A stretch of DNA of 35,207 bases from an uncultured Eggerthellaceae bacterium (GCA_947632575.1 CANRPV010000002.1:1-35207); one strand, 5' to 3'. Counted from the stretch's first letter, positions 24,301 to 31,968 are shown. Notes: generated by a model not told the origin, from the sequence alone. Program-made: numbers and translations.

Positions 24301-24891
24301 ATGGATTTAAAGTCTTTTGCAGGTCCGGTCATGCCCGTGTTTCTCATGACGATAGTCGTGGTGATGGCTTTGGCTTGCAACTCTCAGGACCTTGATGGAG
24401 AGCCTTTTCAGATGAATGTAGGTGCCAAAGAGCCTCTGTGGACGACAACGGATGAGTTCTTAGATCTTGTGGAAGCGAGACTCGACGCTTACGAGAGGCA
24501 AAAGATTGAAGAGCTTCCTCTTTGGTTTAAGGAGGAATTGATCGATCCTGCACCTTTGGGGCCTTGTGATATAGCGCTTTGGGAGGGAGAAAGTGTTGTA
24601 AAGAAACAAGACGACAGAAAAGAAAATGGCACTTCAGAGGGGGATGGTGCAGCGATTGCATATTTCACTTCGAATATAAATGCTCGCCAATTGATCCGGG
24701 AGATAGTGAATCAGATGGAAAGGAAAGGGTGGTCAGGGCTTTGCCAAGAAGATCTCTTGATGGCCACTATGACTAAGAAGGAAGGGAACTGCCAATGGGC
24801 ACTAATTTCATGCACCAGCCTCGACGATACAAGCAGCGTGATGTTCCAAATTCAACGAGCTCCCAGAGGCATATCGAACGAAGAGGAGTAG
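24301..24891 (+). CDS. Putative lipoprotein of the Tad cluster, function unknown
   Basis: A 196-residue protein. The N-terminal hydrophobic segment MPVFLMTIVVVMALAC ends in a plausible lipobox (ALAC), followed by a soluble acidic domain. No family is recognised. The ATG at 24301 follows AAGGG; an earlier in-frame start at 24265 lies within the preceding gene. Its 3' 97 nt overlap the DUF192 gene. Its position suggests a role at the envelope side of the pilus machine. Confidence 0.65.
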   Translation: MDLKSFAGPVMPVFLMTIVVVMALACNSQDLDGEPFQMNVGAKEPLWTTTDEFLDLVEARLDAYERQKIEELPLWFKEELIDPAPLGPCDIALWEGESVVKKQDDRKENGTSEGDGAAIAYFTSNINARQLIREIVNQMERKGWSGLCQEDLLMATMTKKEGNCQWALISCTSLDDTSSVMFQIQRAPRGISNEEE

Positions 24892-25187
24892 TTCGCTTAG
24901 CCGTGACTCCGTTACAGAAATGGAGAGGACTTCTCTTTCAGAAACCCCATAGTGATCTGCTGATCTTAAATCGTTGCAACGACGTTCATACCTTTGGCAT
25001 GCGACACGCTTTGGATATTGCTTTTCTCGATGCATTTGGACAAGTGGTTGAGGTACATAGACGGGTGGCGCCGTCTCGTCGTTTACGCTGCCCAAAAGCA
25101 TTTTTTACTGTTGAGAGGTTTCATAAACCCGGACCGTGGTTTTTTAGGGGCGACAAGGTAATCACTCTGTCGCCTCTTTCTAGATAA
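24795..25187 (+). CDS. DUF192 family protein
   Basis: A 130-residue protein. The DUF192 core is clear: VVRLAVTPLQKWRGLLF, CNDVHTFGMRHALDIAFLD and a terminal GDKVITLSPL. Function is unknown for the family; members often occur near Tad genes in actinobacteria. The ATG at 24795 lies ~9 nt after GGAAGGG, inside the preceding gene (97-nt overlap). A GTG at 24903 would cut into the domain, so the long overlap is probably real. The first ~30 residues are basic and have no signal peptide. Confidence 0.75.
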   Translation: MGTNFMHQPRRYKQRDVPNSTSSQRHIERRGVVRLAVTPLQKWRGLLFQKPHSDLLILNRCNDVHTFGMRHALDIAFLDAFGQVVEVHRRVAPSRRLRCPKAFFTVERFHKPGPWFFRGDKVITLSPLSR

Positions 25188-25234
25188 CGTACTCAAAAGT
25201 CACTCGAGAAAGCATCTGATTGGAGTGAAAAGTC

Positions 25235-25759
25235 ATGAAAACATGCCCCGTATGCTCAGCTCAGCTATTTGATGACATCGACACTTGCTTTGGTTGCATG
25301 TATTCGTTTACCCACGGTGGCGCGCATGGTAGACAGGAGCTGACAGAAAAGCTTCCAACGGTGCAGGCTCAAAGCTTGCATACCCAAGGGTTACATGGCC
25401 AAGAGTTACAGACTCAAAGCTTACATACCCAAGGGTTACATGGCCAAGAGTTACAGACTCAAAGCTTGCATACCCAAGGGTTGCATACCCAAGGGCTACA
25501 GGCTCAAAGGGCACAGACTCAAGGGTCACCAGCGCGGGATCAGGGAAACGATGTTACGGCGCCTTTGGTAGCAAAGGCGCCTTTGGCCACATCAGTCCCA
25601 ATGGCCTCTCTGTCTTCTTTGTCGCCCTTGCCCTATCAGAGTTCTGCGCCGAGAGTCGTGCAATCAAATGCTGAGGAATGTTGGTCACTGCGCCTTGTTC
25701 TGCAAACGGGTCAGCAGCCAAAGCGCGTTTGGGAGATCGACCTCAGCAGGCAGTCGTAG
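25235..25759 (+). CDS. Zinc-ribbon protein with 15-residue Gln/His repeats
   Basis: A 174-residue protein. The N-terminal CPVC...CFGC pair forms a zinc ribbon (residues 4-22). Residues about 45-100 are tandem Gln/His/Leu-rich repeats (QSLHTQGLHGQELQT), followed by a linker and a conserved-looking C-terminus (SLRLVLQTGQQ). Small zinc-ribbon proteins with this head and tail are associated with actinobacterial Tad loci; the role is not known. The repeat tract is a DNA tandem array described next. The gene converges on thrC. Confidence 0.75.
   Translation: MKTCPVCSAQLFDDIDTCFGCMYSFTHGGAHGRQELTEKLPTVQAQSLHTQGLHGQELQTQSLHTQGLHGQELQTQSLHTQGLHTQGLQAQRAQTQGSPARDQGNDVTAPLVAKAPLATSVPMASLSSLSPLPYQSSAPRVVQSNAEECWSLRLVLQTGQQPKRVWEIDLSRQS
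25370..25530 (+). repeat. 45-bp in-frame tandem array in the zinc-ribbon gene
   Basis: Units 25370-25414 and 25415-25459 differ at one position (CAAAGCTTGCATACCC versus CAAAGCTTACATACCC). A third diverged unit is 25460-25504 and a partial one follows. Within units a 15-bp sub-repeat (for example CATACCCAAGGGTT) recurs. The period keeps frame (15 residues). Confidence 0.95.
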
Positions 25760-25779
25760 AGGAAGGTGGAAAGAAGGGA

Positions 25780-25849
25780 GTGATGAGAAAGAGCCGCTTG
25801 AAGCCTCTCTTAAGGAAGTGACGCTTGAGGCCTCCTCTTTCTTTATCAC
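25780..25849. terminator. Bidirectional hairpin between convergent genes
   Basis: GTGATGAGAAAGAG (25780-25793) pairs with CTCTTTCTTTATCAC (25835-25849) with one bulge. An inner GCCTC/GAGGC pair extends it. It ends both the Tad-cluster transcript and, from the other strand, thrC. Confidence 0.55.
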
Positions 25850-25868
25850 TTTTGCTTCTTTGCTTCTA

Positions 25869-27446
25869 CTATGCGAGAAACTCGACGACGGCGTTTTCGA
25901 TATCCGCTACGGTTCCACCAATGACCTGATCGAAGCGACGAGGAAGCTTGTCGAGCAGATCGAGGTTTGGAGGAATGGGACTTGCCTGGGTCTCTTCGGC
26001 CACGAGACGAATGAGCTGATTGCCAGTCAGTTCGCTCAGAGCCGGTGATAAGGGCTCGTCGGTGCCGATGCCATGAAGTGCCTTATAGACGCTGGCGCCG
26101 AATTTAGCCCAATGAGCAGTGGACACGATCAAGAGCGGATTCGTTCCCCGAAGATTCTGGCTAACCCGATAGGCTACGGAGGTATGGGGGTCTATCAGAT
26201 AATGATGATCTTCCCAGACCTCTTTGATGGTGTCCAAGCATTCTTGGTTTGTGGCAAACCCGCCAACAAAGGTGTCGCACATACGGCGATGAGTTTGCTC
26301 ATCGATTTGGAAGAAACGGTCCTTGTTAAGGCCATTCATCCAGTTGCGAATGCACTGGCTATCGCGATCGGTCAATTCGAAAAGCAATCTTTCGAGATTG
26401 GAGGAGACAAGGATGTCCATGGAAGGACTGTGAGTCAGTATGAACTCGCGCTCGCGGATATCATAGATACCCGTATTGATGAAGTCGGTCAGCACATGGT
26501 TATCGTTGCTCGCGCAGATAAGCCTTTCGATGGGTGCGCCCATGGCTTTCGCATACCAGGCAGCAAGGATATTGCCAAAGTTTCCCGTGGGCACGCATAC
26601 ATCCAATGGCGCGCCGGCTTCAAGTTTTCCTTCTGCCACTAGCCTTGAGTAGCTCGACAGATAGTAGACGATCTGAGGCATAAGACGTCCCCAGTTGATG
26701 GAGTTCGCGCTGGAAAGCTTAATGCGATGCTCGTCGAGAAGGCGTTCCGTGAAAGCATCGTCGGTAAATGTCTTTTTGACATTGGTTTGGCAGTCATCGA
26801 AATTGCCCTCTACGGCCCAAACGGAGACATTGTCGCCCTGTTGGGTAGACATTTGCAGGCACTGGATGTCGCTCACTCCATTATGGGGATAGCAAACGCC
26901 GATCTGCACCCCGTCGAGATCCTTGAACCCTTCGAGAGCCGCTTTGCCGGTGTCGCCGGAAGTAGCGACCAAGATGAAGAAGTCGTTTTCGATCTTGCCT
27001 TCTGCCTTAAGCTTTGCCGCGCTTGCGGTGAAGAACTGGGGAAGGCATTGGAGTGCGAGATCTTTAAAAGCGCTGGTGGGACCATGCCATAGTTCGAGCA
27101 CATGAGTGTCGTCATCAAGCGTGGTTATGGGGCAGATAGCAGGCGTGTCGAAGTTTGAACCATAGCTTTTCGCCATCAGGTTTTCTATGGCATCGGCGTC
27201 AAAATCGATGCCGAAGCTCTTATAGACGAAACTTGCCTGTTGGTAATAGGGCATTGACGCGAGTTCGAGGATTTGGCTCAGGCTGTAATGAGGGATTTCT
27301 TGAGGAACAAACAAACCGCCGCCCGAAGCGATGCCTTCAATGATGGCCTCAGAAAAGGGCAGAGGCGCTTCGCATCGACCTCGTGTGTCGAGGTATCTAT
27401 TGGTTCCGCGGTCAAAGAGCTTCGAGTTTGCGTTCAGTTCCGCCAT
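25869..27446 (-). CDS. thrC: Threonine synthase
   Basis: A 525-residue PLP enzyme converting O-phosphohomoserine to threonine. The fungal/long-form type is shown by the N-terminal YLDTRGRCEAPLPFSEAI and the Schiff-base lysine in HGPTSAFKDLALQ (about Lys128). VATSGDTGKAALEGF and a PTGNFGNILA phosphate loop are also present. The ATG at 27446 was chosen because it gives the normal N-terminus and has a GGAGG upstream. The much longer frame continues into the SGNH gene on the other strand and was rejected. It is a single-gene unit on the - strand, divergent from the SGNH hydrolase. Confidence 0.96.
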   Translation of the reverse strand: MAELNANSKLFDRGTNRYLDTRGRCEAPLPFSEAIIEGIASGGGLFVPQEIPHYSLSQILELASMPYYQQASFVYKSFGIDFDADAIENLMAKSYGSNFDTPAICPITTLDDDTHVLELWHGPTSAFKDLALQCLPQFFTASAAKLKAEGKIENDFFILVATSGDTGKAALEGFKDLDGVQIGVCYPHNGVSDIQCLQMSTQQGDNVSVWAVEGNFDDCQTNVKKTFTDDAFTERLLDEHRIKLSSANSINWGRLMPQIVYYLSSYSRLVAEGKLEAGAPLDVCVPTGNFGNILAAWYAKAMGAPIERLICASNDNHVLTDFINTGIYDIREREFILTHSPSMDILVSSNLERLLFELTDRDSQCIRNWMNGLNKDRFFQIDEQTHRRMCDTFVGGFATNQECLDTIKEVWEDHHYLIDPHTSVAYRVSQNLRGTNPLLIVSTAHWAKFGASVYKALHGIGTDEPLSPALSELTGNQLIRLVAEETQASPIPPNLDLLDKLPRRFDQVIGGTVADIENAVVEFLA

Positions 27447-27478
27447 GAGTTTTCGTCCTCCTTCGTACAAGTAAGACC

Positions 27479-27486
27479 AGTATACT
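27479..27486. promoter_or_regulatory. Shared palindromic -10-like box between thrC and the SGNH gene
   Basis: AGTATACT is a perfect palindrome that reads TATACT on both strands. It lies in the 75-bp divergent intergenic region, about 36 nt from each start. No good -35 is seen for either side. Confidence 0.35.
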
Positions 27487-27521
27487 ATGGCTGGCGCGTA
27501 AACCGCTGTTAGGAGATGCTC

Positions 27522-28436
27522 ATGTCCGGGCCTGCAATTTCCATCATGGGGGACTCGATTTCCACGTTCGAGGGCCAAAATCCCGAGGGCTATCGTGTCT
27601 ATTATGCGGAGGAACTTCGCGATTTTACCGGGGTCGTCGAGGTGGAGGATACATGGTGGTCCCAGGTCATTAGTCATTTCGGAGGCCATCTTTGCACCAA
27701 TGCCTCCTTTTCTGGGAGTATGGTCGAAGGTCTTGGTTTTCCCGCGGGAAATAGCGAGCGTCGAGTGGCTGATCTCAAAAATTCCTCTGGCGAAAATCCC
27801 GATGCCATTCTTATTTTCATGGGCATTAACGATTTTGGCTGGGGCGGAGCGAAAAACCAAGCAGCCGGTCGTAGTGAAGCTGTTCCTCCCTGTGTCGATC
27901 TCAGCCTCATACCTGAAGCCGATCCCGGCGAAGCCCATGCGGAGGCGCTTGAGGGATTTGCCCGCGCTTATCGACAAATGCTTGAGCGCTTGAGAAGCCA
28001 TTATCCCGATACGGAAATCTGGCCCATCACGTTGGTTCCTGGAAGAATTGTCGGCAAGGATCATTCGGCGTTTACCTATCAGCTTCGCAGTCTCGAGCTT
28101 GATTCCTATAACGACGCCATACGCCAGGCCGCTAAAGAAACTGGATGTCGGGTAGCCGATATATTCAAGCTGGGGCTTGAATACGAGGCAAAGGATGGAA
28201 CCCATCCAACTGGCAAGGGGATGGCTCAGCTGGCATCAATGATCATTCAGTGCCTTGAAGCTGACGGCTTTCTTTCGCGGTACGCCTCCGTTAGGCACCA
28301 TGAGCCTGAACGGGAAAAGGCGCTTAAAGCAACAAGATATTGTTATCAGCCGAGCTGCGTTCCCTGCTCTTTTGCTCAAAGCACCAGCTCCAAATGGAGT
28401 TGCGTCTGCGAAAAGCCCTGGTTAGAGCAAAGTTAA
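27522..28436 (+). CDS. SGNH/GDSL family hydrolase (esterase/lipase-like)
   Basis: A 304-residue protein. The catalytic Ser lies in block I GDSIS (Ser12). The block III Asn is in MGINDFGWG and the Asp-His pair is in KDGTHPTGKG. This arrangement is typical of SGNH esterases/acyl hydrolases; the substrate is not predictable. There is no signal peptide, so it is cytoplasmic. The ATG at 27522 is 6 nt after AGGAG. After the usual end of the fold (near residue 250) there is a ~45-residue extra tail with three Cys and a Cys-x-Cys, which I do not recognise. The stop overlaps a candidate metal-regulator site. Confidence 0.82.
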   Translation: MSGPAISIMGDSISTFEGQNPEGYRVYYAEELRDFTGVVEVEDTWWSQVISHFGGHLCTNASFSGSMVEGLGFPAGNSERRVADLKNSSGENPDAILIFMGINDFGWGGAKNQAAGRSEAVPPCVDLSLIPEADPGEAHAEALEGFARAYRQMLERLRSHYPDTEIWPITLVPGRIVGKDHSAFTYQLRSLELDSYNDAIRQAAKETGCRVADIFKLGLEYEAKDGTHPTGKGMAQLASMIIQCLEADGFLSRYASVRHHEPEREKALKATRYCYQPSCVPCSFAQSTSSKWSCVCEKPWLEQS

Positions 28437-28529
28437 CTACGGCTAAAAAATTTGAAAAAACGGTGAAGCGACTATTCTCTTTTGAAAAAGTTTGCTATAT
28501 GATACTTTGCGTTAAACGAAGCTAACTTT
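28431..28529 (+). promoter_or_regulatory. Two candidate DtxR-type operator copies upstream of feoA1
   Basis: GTTAACTACGGCTAA at 28432-28446 and GTTAAACGAAGCTAA at 28511-28525 share the spacing GTTAA-N6-CTAA with the site before feoB at 29386-29400. The second is about 40 nt before the feoA1 start, where it could block transcription. The sequence between is A+T-rich with a TATATGATAC -10-like region near 28496. Confidence 0.55.
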
Positions 28530-28566
28530 TTAGCTCACTTTTGGTAGGAATAGTTGAGGAGATACG

Positions 28567-28848
28567 ATGCAAAACGTAATGGCATTACAGGGCGTAGATT
28601 ACGGCACCGCCACTGTAGCTGTCCGGACTCAGCAAATGCCGCTTACGTTTCTCCGCTGTGGAGATTGCGCGCGGGTGGCAAAAGTACGTGGCACTGGCGA
28701 GGTTCATCATCATCTCGAAAACCTCGGGTTTGTGGATGGAGCTCAGCTGCGTGTAGTCAATGAACAAGCTGGCAATATTATTGTTGAGATCAAAGGCACC
28801 CAGGTTGCGCTGGATCGTTCGGTGGCCTCGAAAGTAATTACGGCTTAA
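28567..28848 (+). CDS. feoA: FeoA domain protein 1
   Basis: A 93-residue SH3-like FeoA protein; FeoA partners the ferrous iron transporter FeoB in the cytoplasm. The core VAKVRGTGEVHHHLENLGFVDGAQL...VVNEQAGNIIVEIKGTQVALDRSVASKVIT matches the family, with a longer N-terminus (about 25 residues) than usual. The ATG follows GAGGAG. A strong terminator directly after the gene separates it from the second feoA. Confidence 0.92.
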   Translation: MQNVMALQGVDYGTATVAVRTQQMPLTFLRCGDCARVAKVRGTGEVHHHLENLGFVDGAQLRVVNEQAGNIIVEIKGTQVALDRSVASKVITA

Positions 28849-28866
28849 CGGGCATTGCTTACGCTC

Positions 28867-28893
28867 GAAGCGCCCGCTGGGGCGCTTCTTTTT
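28867..28893 (+). terminator. Strong intrinsic terminator after feoA1
   Basis: GAAGCGCCC (28867-28875) and GGGCGCTTC (28880-28888) form a perfect 9-bp stem around GCTG, followed by five T. It lies inside the feo cluster, so it probably limits read-through to feoA2-feoB. Confidence 0.88.
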
Positions 28894-28919
28894 GAGGCCG
28901 GGAAGGCAAAGGGAACACA

Positions 28920-29075
28920 AACCGTTTACCGGCTCCAGCAACGGGAGAAAAACAACGGTACAAGGGCAACGGTATACAGGTAAGGCACAAGAACAGTAGC
29001 GCAGGCAACCGTACAAGAGAAACGGTAAAAAGGCGACAGTACGCAAGGACAATGGCACAAGAGAAGGAACAAAAG
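28920..29075 (+). repeat. Degenerate short repeats between feoA1 and feoA2
   Basis: The 5-prime leader of feoA2 contains many variants of (A)ACGGTACAAG spaced about 13-25 nt apart, e.g. near 28952, 28969 and 29008. No open frame or known RNA is recognised. Confidence 0.5.
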
Positions 29076-29079
29076 GTAC

Positions 29080-29313
29080 ATGGCTGAAGACCAGAAAACG
29101 TTGAGAGATGTGAAAGTAGGTGAAACGGCAGTCGTCGCGCGCCTCAAGGGAGAAGGCGCGGTCAAACGACGCATCATGGATATGGGTATCACCAAGGGCA
29201 CAAAAGTCTACGTGCGCAAAGTTGCTCCCTTAGGAGATCCCATTGAAGTAACCGTTCGCGGCTTTGAGCTCTCGCTGCGTAAAGACGAGGCGGAAAACGT
29301 CATCGTCGGATGA
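29080..29313 (+). CDS. feoA: FeoA domain protein 2
   Basis: A 77-residue FeoA protein of normal length (VKVGETAVVARLKGEGAVKRRIMDMGITKGTKVYVRKVAPLGDPIEVTVRGFELSLRKDEAENV). It probably binds the FeoB G-domain and modulates transport. The ATG follows AAAGG. Its last codons and stop are tandemly repeated (TCATCGTCGGA at 29302 and 29316). It is separated from feoB by a hairpin and a palindromic operator, so feoB may have its own promoter. Confidence 0.93.
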   Translation: MAEDQKTLRDVKVGETAVVARLKGEGAVKRRIMDMGITKGTKVYVRKVAPLGDPIEVTVRGFELSLRKDEAENVIVG

Positions 29314-29326
29314 TCATCGTCGGACA
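29302..29326 (+). repeat. 14-bp repeat of the feoA2 3' end across its stop
   Basis: TCATCGTCGGA occurs at the codons before the TGA and again immediately after it, with the TGA between them. Confidence 0.8.
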
Positions 29327-29347
29327 GACGCCCTGACTATCAGGATT

Positions 29348-29376
29348 GTCTCGACAGCGCTTCGGCGCATTTTTTA
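29348..29376 (+). terminator. Weak hairpin with T-run before feoB
   Basis: GCGC-TTCG-GCGC followed by six T lies between feoA2 and feoB. The stem is short, so partial termination at best. Confidence 0.4.
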
Positions 29377-29378
29377 CG

Positions 29379-29408
29379 GATAATAGTTAACTAGCACTAA
29401 CTATTATC
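29379..29408. promoter_or_regulatory. Perfect inverted repeat upstream of feoB, candidate iron-regulator operator
   Basis: GATAATAGTTA (29379-29389) and TAACTATTATC (29398-29408) are exact inverted copies with an 8-nt spacer. The centre contains GTTAACTAGCACTAA, the GTTAA-N6-CTAA motif also seen twice before feoA1. It lies 29 nt before the feoB start. A DtxR-family gene is downstream in the same cluster. Confidence 0.7.
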
Positions 29409-29436
29409 GAGGGGATAAAGGAAAGGAATCAAGATC

Positions 29437-31968
29437 ATGGCTATTTCCATTGCTCTTGCTGGCAATCCCAATTGCGGCAAGACGACCATGTTCAATGATT
29501 TGACGGGAGCAAACCAGTACGTGGGCAACTGGCCCGGCGTGACCGTCGAAAAGAAAGAGGGACGTTACGTCCGCGATAAGGAGATCGTCATTACGGACCT
29601 GCCCGGGGTCTACTCTCTATCCCCTTACTCGCCGGAGGAGATCGTCACGCGCGATTACCTGATGAGCGGTCAGCCCAATGTGGTGATCAACCTTATCGAC
29701 GCCACCAATCTTGAGCGAAATCTCTACCTCACAACGCAGATCCTGAATCTGGGACTTCCGGTCGTGGTGGCGCTTAACATGATCGACCTCGTTGAGAAAA
29801 ACGGGGATCATATCGATGTGGCTAAGCTGTCGAAGCGTCTGGGTTGTCCCATCGTGGAGACCTCGGCTTTGCGCGGCCGTGGAATGGATGAGCTCATTCA
29901 AACCGCGATAAAGGAGGCCGAGCGGGGTCAGGCGGCGGCTTCTGAGCTGCGGTTTACCAATGATGTGGAGGAAGCCCTCAACAAGATTATAGATATCCTG
30001 GGCGATCGGGTGAATGCGCGCAATGCTCGTTGGTTCGCCATCAAGCTCTTTGAAGGCGAATCGGTGACCATTGACCAGCTCAATCTGCCTGCTCGCGATC
30101 TAAGCCGCATCGCTGGCATCCGGGAGGCCATTGAAGCTCAGGAAGACGACGATGCTGAGAGCATCATCGCCAATGAACGTTACGACATCATCACCGATGT
30201 ATGTGACGAGTGCTATCGAAAGAACGTCAAGGCGATGACCACCACCGAAAAGATCGATCGGGTGGTCACCAATCGAATCCTGGGTATTCCTATCTTTATC
30301 CTGATTATGACCTTGGTCTACTACATTTCAGTCACGACGGTAGGCACCTATGTCACCGACTGGGCAAACGATGGGCTTTTCGGCGAAGGCTGGCTTTATA
30401 CCGGCACGGAGGAATACGAGCAAGCCGTCGGCGATTATGAGGGCTATCAGGCTGAAATTGACGCCTATCTGGAAGATGCCGAAGCTCGTGGTATCGATAC
30501 GGAAGGTTTCCTTACGGCGCTTGAGTCCGAAGACACGACGCCCGAGGACGAGATCGCGATGGAAAACTTCATGATCGCTGCCGATACGGCGGGGGTTATG
30601 GGTACCGTTGAGGTTGAGGATCCCGAGACGGGGGAGACGACCATCACCACGGTGGACGGTGCTGAATTCGCAGCCGCTCTTGAGGCTGAAGAGCCCGATC
30701 CGTCTCAGTTCGGCTTCTACCATGTGGGTTTGCCGGTGGTCTTAGACGGCTGGTTGGAATCTATCAACTGTGCGCCATGGCTGATCAGCCTCATTCTCGA
30801 CGGCATTGTCGCCGGCGTGGGCGCCGTGTTGGGATTCATTCCGCAGCTGATCGTGCTCTTCCTGATGCTGTCCTTCTTGGAAGGCTGCGGTTACATGGCG
30901 CGTGTCGCCTTCATCATGGATAGGGTTTTCCGACGCTTCGGGCTTTCGGGCAAGTCCTTCATCCCCATGCTGATCGCTTCAGGTTGTGGTGTGCCCGCCA
31001 TCATGGCGACCAAGACCATCGAAAACGAGAAAGATCGTCGCATGACGATCATGACGACAACGATGATTCCCTGCAGCGCGAAACTGCCGATCATCGCACT
31101 CGTGTTTGGCGCATTGGCTGGCGGGGATTTTGAGGCGACCTGGTGGGTGGCGCCGCTGTTTTACTTCTTAGGCCTGGCGGCCATCATCATCTCCTGCATC
31201 ATATTGCGGAAATTCCGCGCGTTCGCTGGAGAGGCCGCGCCCTTTATCATGGAGCTGCCCCAGTACCATCTGCCCACTGTTAAAAACGTGCTGATGGCGA
31301 CTTGGGAACGCGTCCGCAGCTACGCCATTAAGGCCGGCACCATCATCTTCTTGAGCTCGATGGTGATCTGGTTCCTGATGAACTTCGGCGTCTACGAGGG
31401 CCAATTCGGGCTGTTGGACGCGGATGTGGACCACTACATCGATTACAGCATTATGGCTGGTCTGGGTAACCTTTTGGCATGGATCTTCGCACCGCTGGGC
31501 TTTGGCAGCTGGGAGACCACCGTTGCTACGATCACCGGCCTTGTGGCCAAGGAGAACGTCGTGGCTACCGTCGGAATTCTTACCACCTTGGGCGAGGCGG
31601 GTGAGCTCGATCCTTCCATGTGGACGGCGTTTGGCGCTATGTTCGGTGGCACGTCGGTCGCGATTATGGCCTTCTGCGCTTTCAACTTGCTTTGCGCTCC
31701 CTGCTTCGCAGCCATGGGTACCATCTGGCGCCAAATGGGCAACGCGAAATGGACCTGGGCGGCCATCGGCTATCTCTGCGGATTCGCTTGGTGCATCGGC
31801 TTGATGATCTATCAGATCGGTGGCTTTTTCAGTGGCGAGGTGGCCTTCGGACCGTGGACCGTTATCGCTTTTGTCGTAGCGGCCGGATTGCTCTTCCTGC
31901 TGTTCAGGCCTTATCCTCACGATACTGGTAGGAGCTCGGTTGATGTACGGGTAAGTGATGCCGCCTGA
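29437..31968 (+). CDS. feoB: Ferrous iron transporter FeoB
   Basis: An 843-residue GTPase-transporter. The N-terminal G domain has G1 GNPNCGKT (about residue 9), G3 DLPGVYS and G4 NMID, with a following helical GDI-like region. The membrane part has the conserved GCGVPAIMATKTI and CSAKLPI motifs and WERVRSYAIKAGTII. FeoB takes up Fe(II). Between the first transmembrane helix (about 285-305) and the next conserved part (from about 420) there is a ~100-residue acidic, Thr/Asp/Glu-rich extracellular insertion that most FeoBs lack. The ATG follows AAAGGAAAGGAA. The 3' end is repeated downstream. Confidence 0.96.
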   Translation: MAISIALAGNPNCGKTTMFNDLTGANQYVGNWPGVTVEKKEGRYVRDKEIVITDLPGVYSLSPYSPEEIVTRDYLMSGQPNVVINLIDATNLERNLYLTTQILNLGLPVVVALNMIDLVEKNGDHIDVAKLSKRLGCPIVETSALRGRGMDELIQTAIKEAERGQAAASELRFTNDVEEALNKIIDILGDRVNARNARWFAIKLFEGESVTIDQLNLPARDLSRIAGIREAIEAQEDDDAESIIANERYDIITDVCDECYRKNVKAMTTTEKIDRVVTNRILGIPIFILIMTLVYYISVTTVGTYVTDWANDGLFGEGWLYTGTEEYEQAVGDYEGYQAEIDAYLEDAEARGIDTEGFLTALESEDTTPEDEIAMENFMIAADTAGVMGTVEVEDPETGETTITTVDGAEFAAALEAEEPDPSQFGFYHVGLPVVLDGWLESINCAPWLISLILDGIVAGVGAVLGFIPQLIVLFLMLSFLEGCGYMARVAFIMDRVFRRFGLSGKSFIPMLIASGCGVPAIMATKTIENEKDRRMTIMTTTMIPCSAKLPIIALVFGALAGGDFEATWWVAPLFYFLGLAAIIISCIILRKFRAFAGEAAPFIMELPQYHLPTVKNVLMATWERVRSYAIKAGTIIFLSSMVIWFLMNFGVYEGQFGLLDADVDHYIDYSIMAGLGNLLAWIFAPLGFGSWETTVATITGLVAKENVVATVGILTTLGEAGELDPSMWTAFGAMFGGTSVAIMAFCAFNLLCAPCFAAMGTIWRQMGNAKWTWAAIGYLCGFAWCIGLMIYQIGGFFSGEVAFGPWTVIAFVVAAGLLFLLFRPYPHDTGRSSVDVRVSDAA

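Noticed and set aside
25370-25530. CRISPR-like array
   Set aside because: The units are contiguous and coding with no spacers, so this is a protein tandem repeat.
27447-28205. N-terminal extension of thrC through the SGNH gene on the other strand
   Set aside because: The threonine synthase family N-terminus begins at 27446 after a Shine-Dalgarno. The upstream frame is merely open opposite the SGNH gene.
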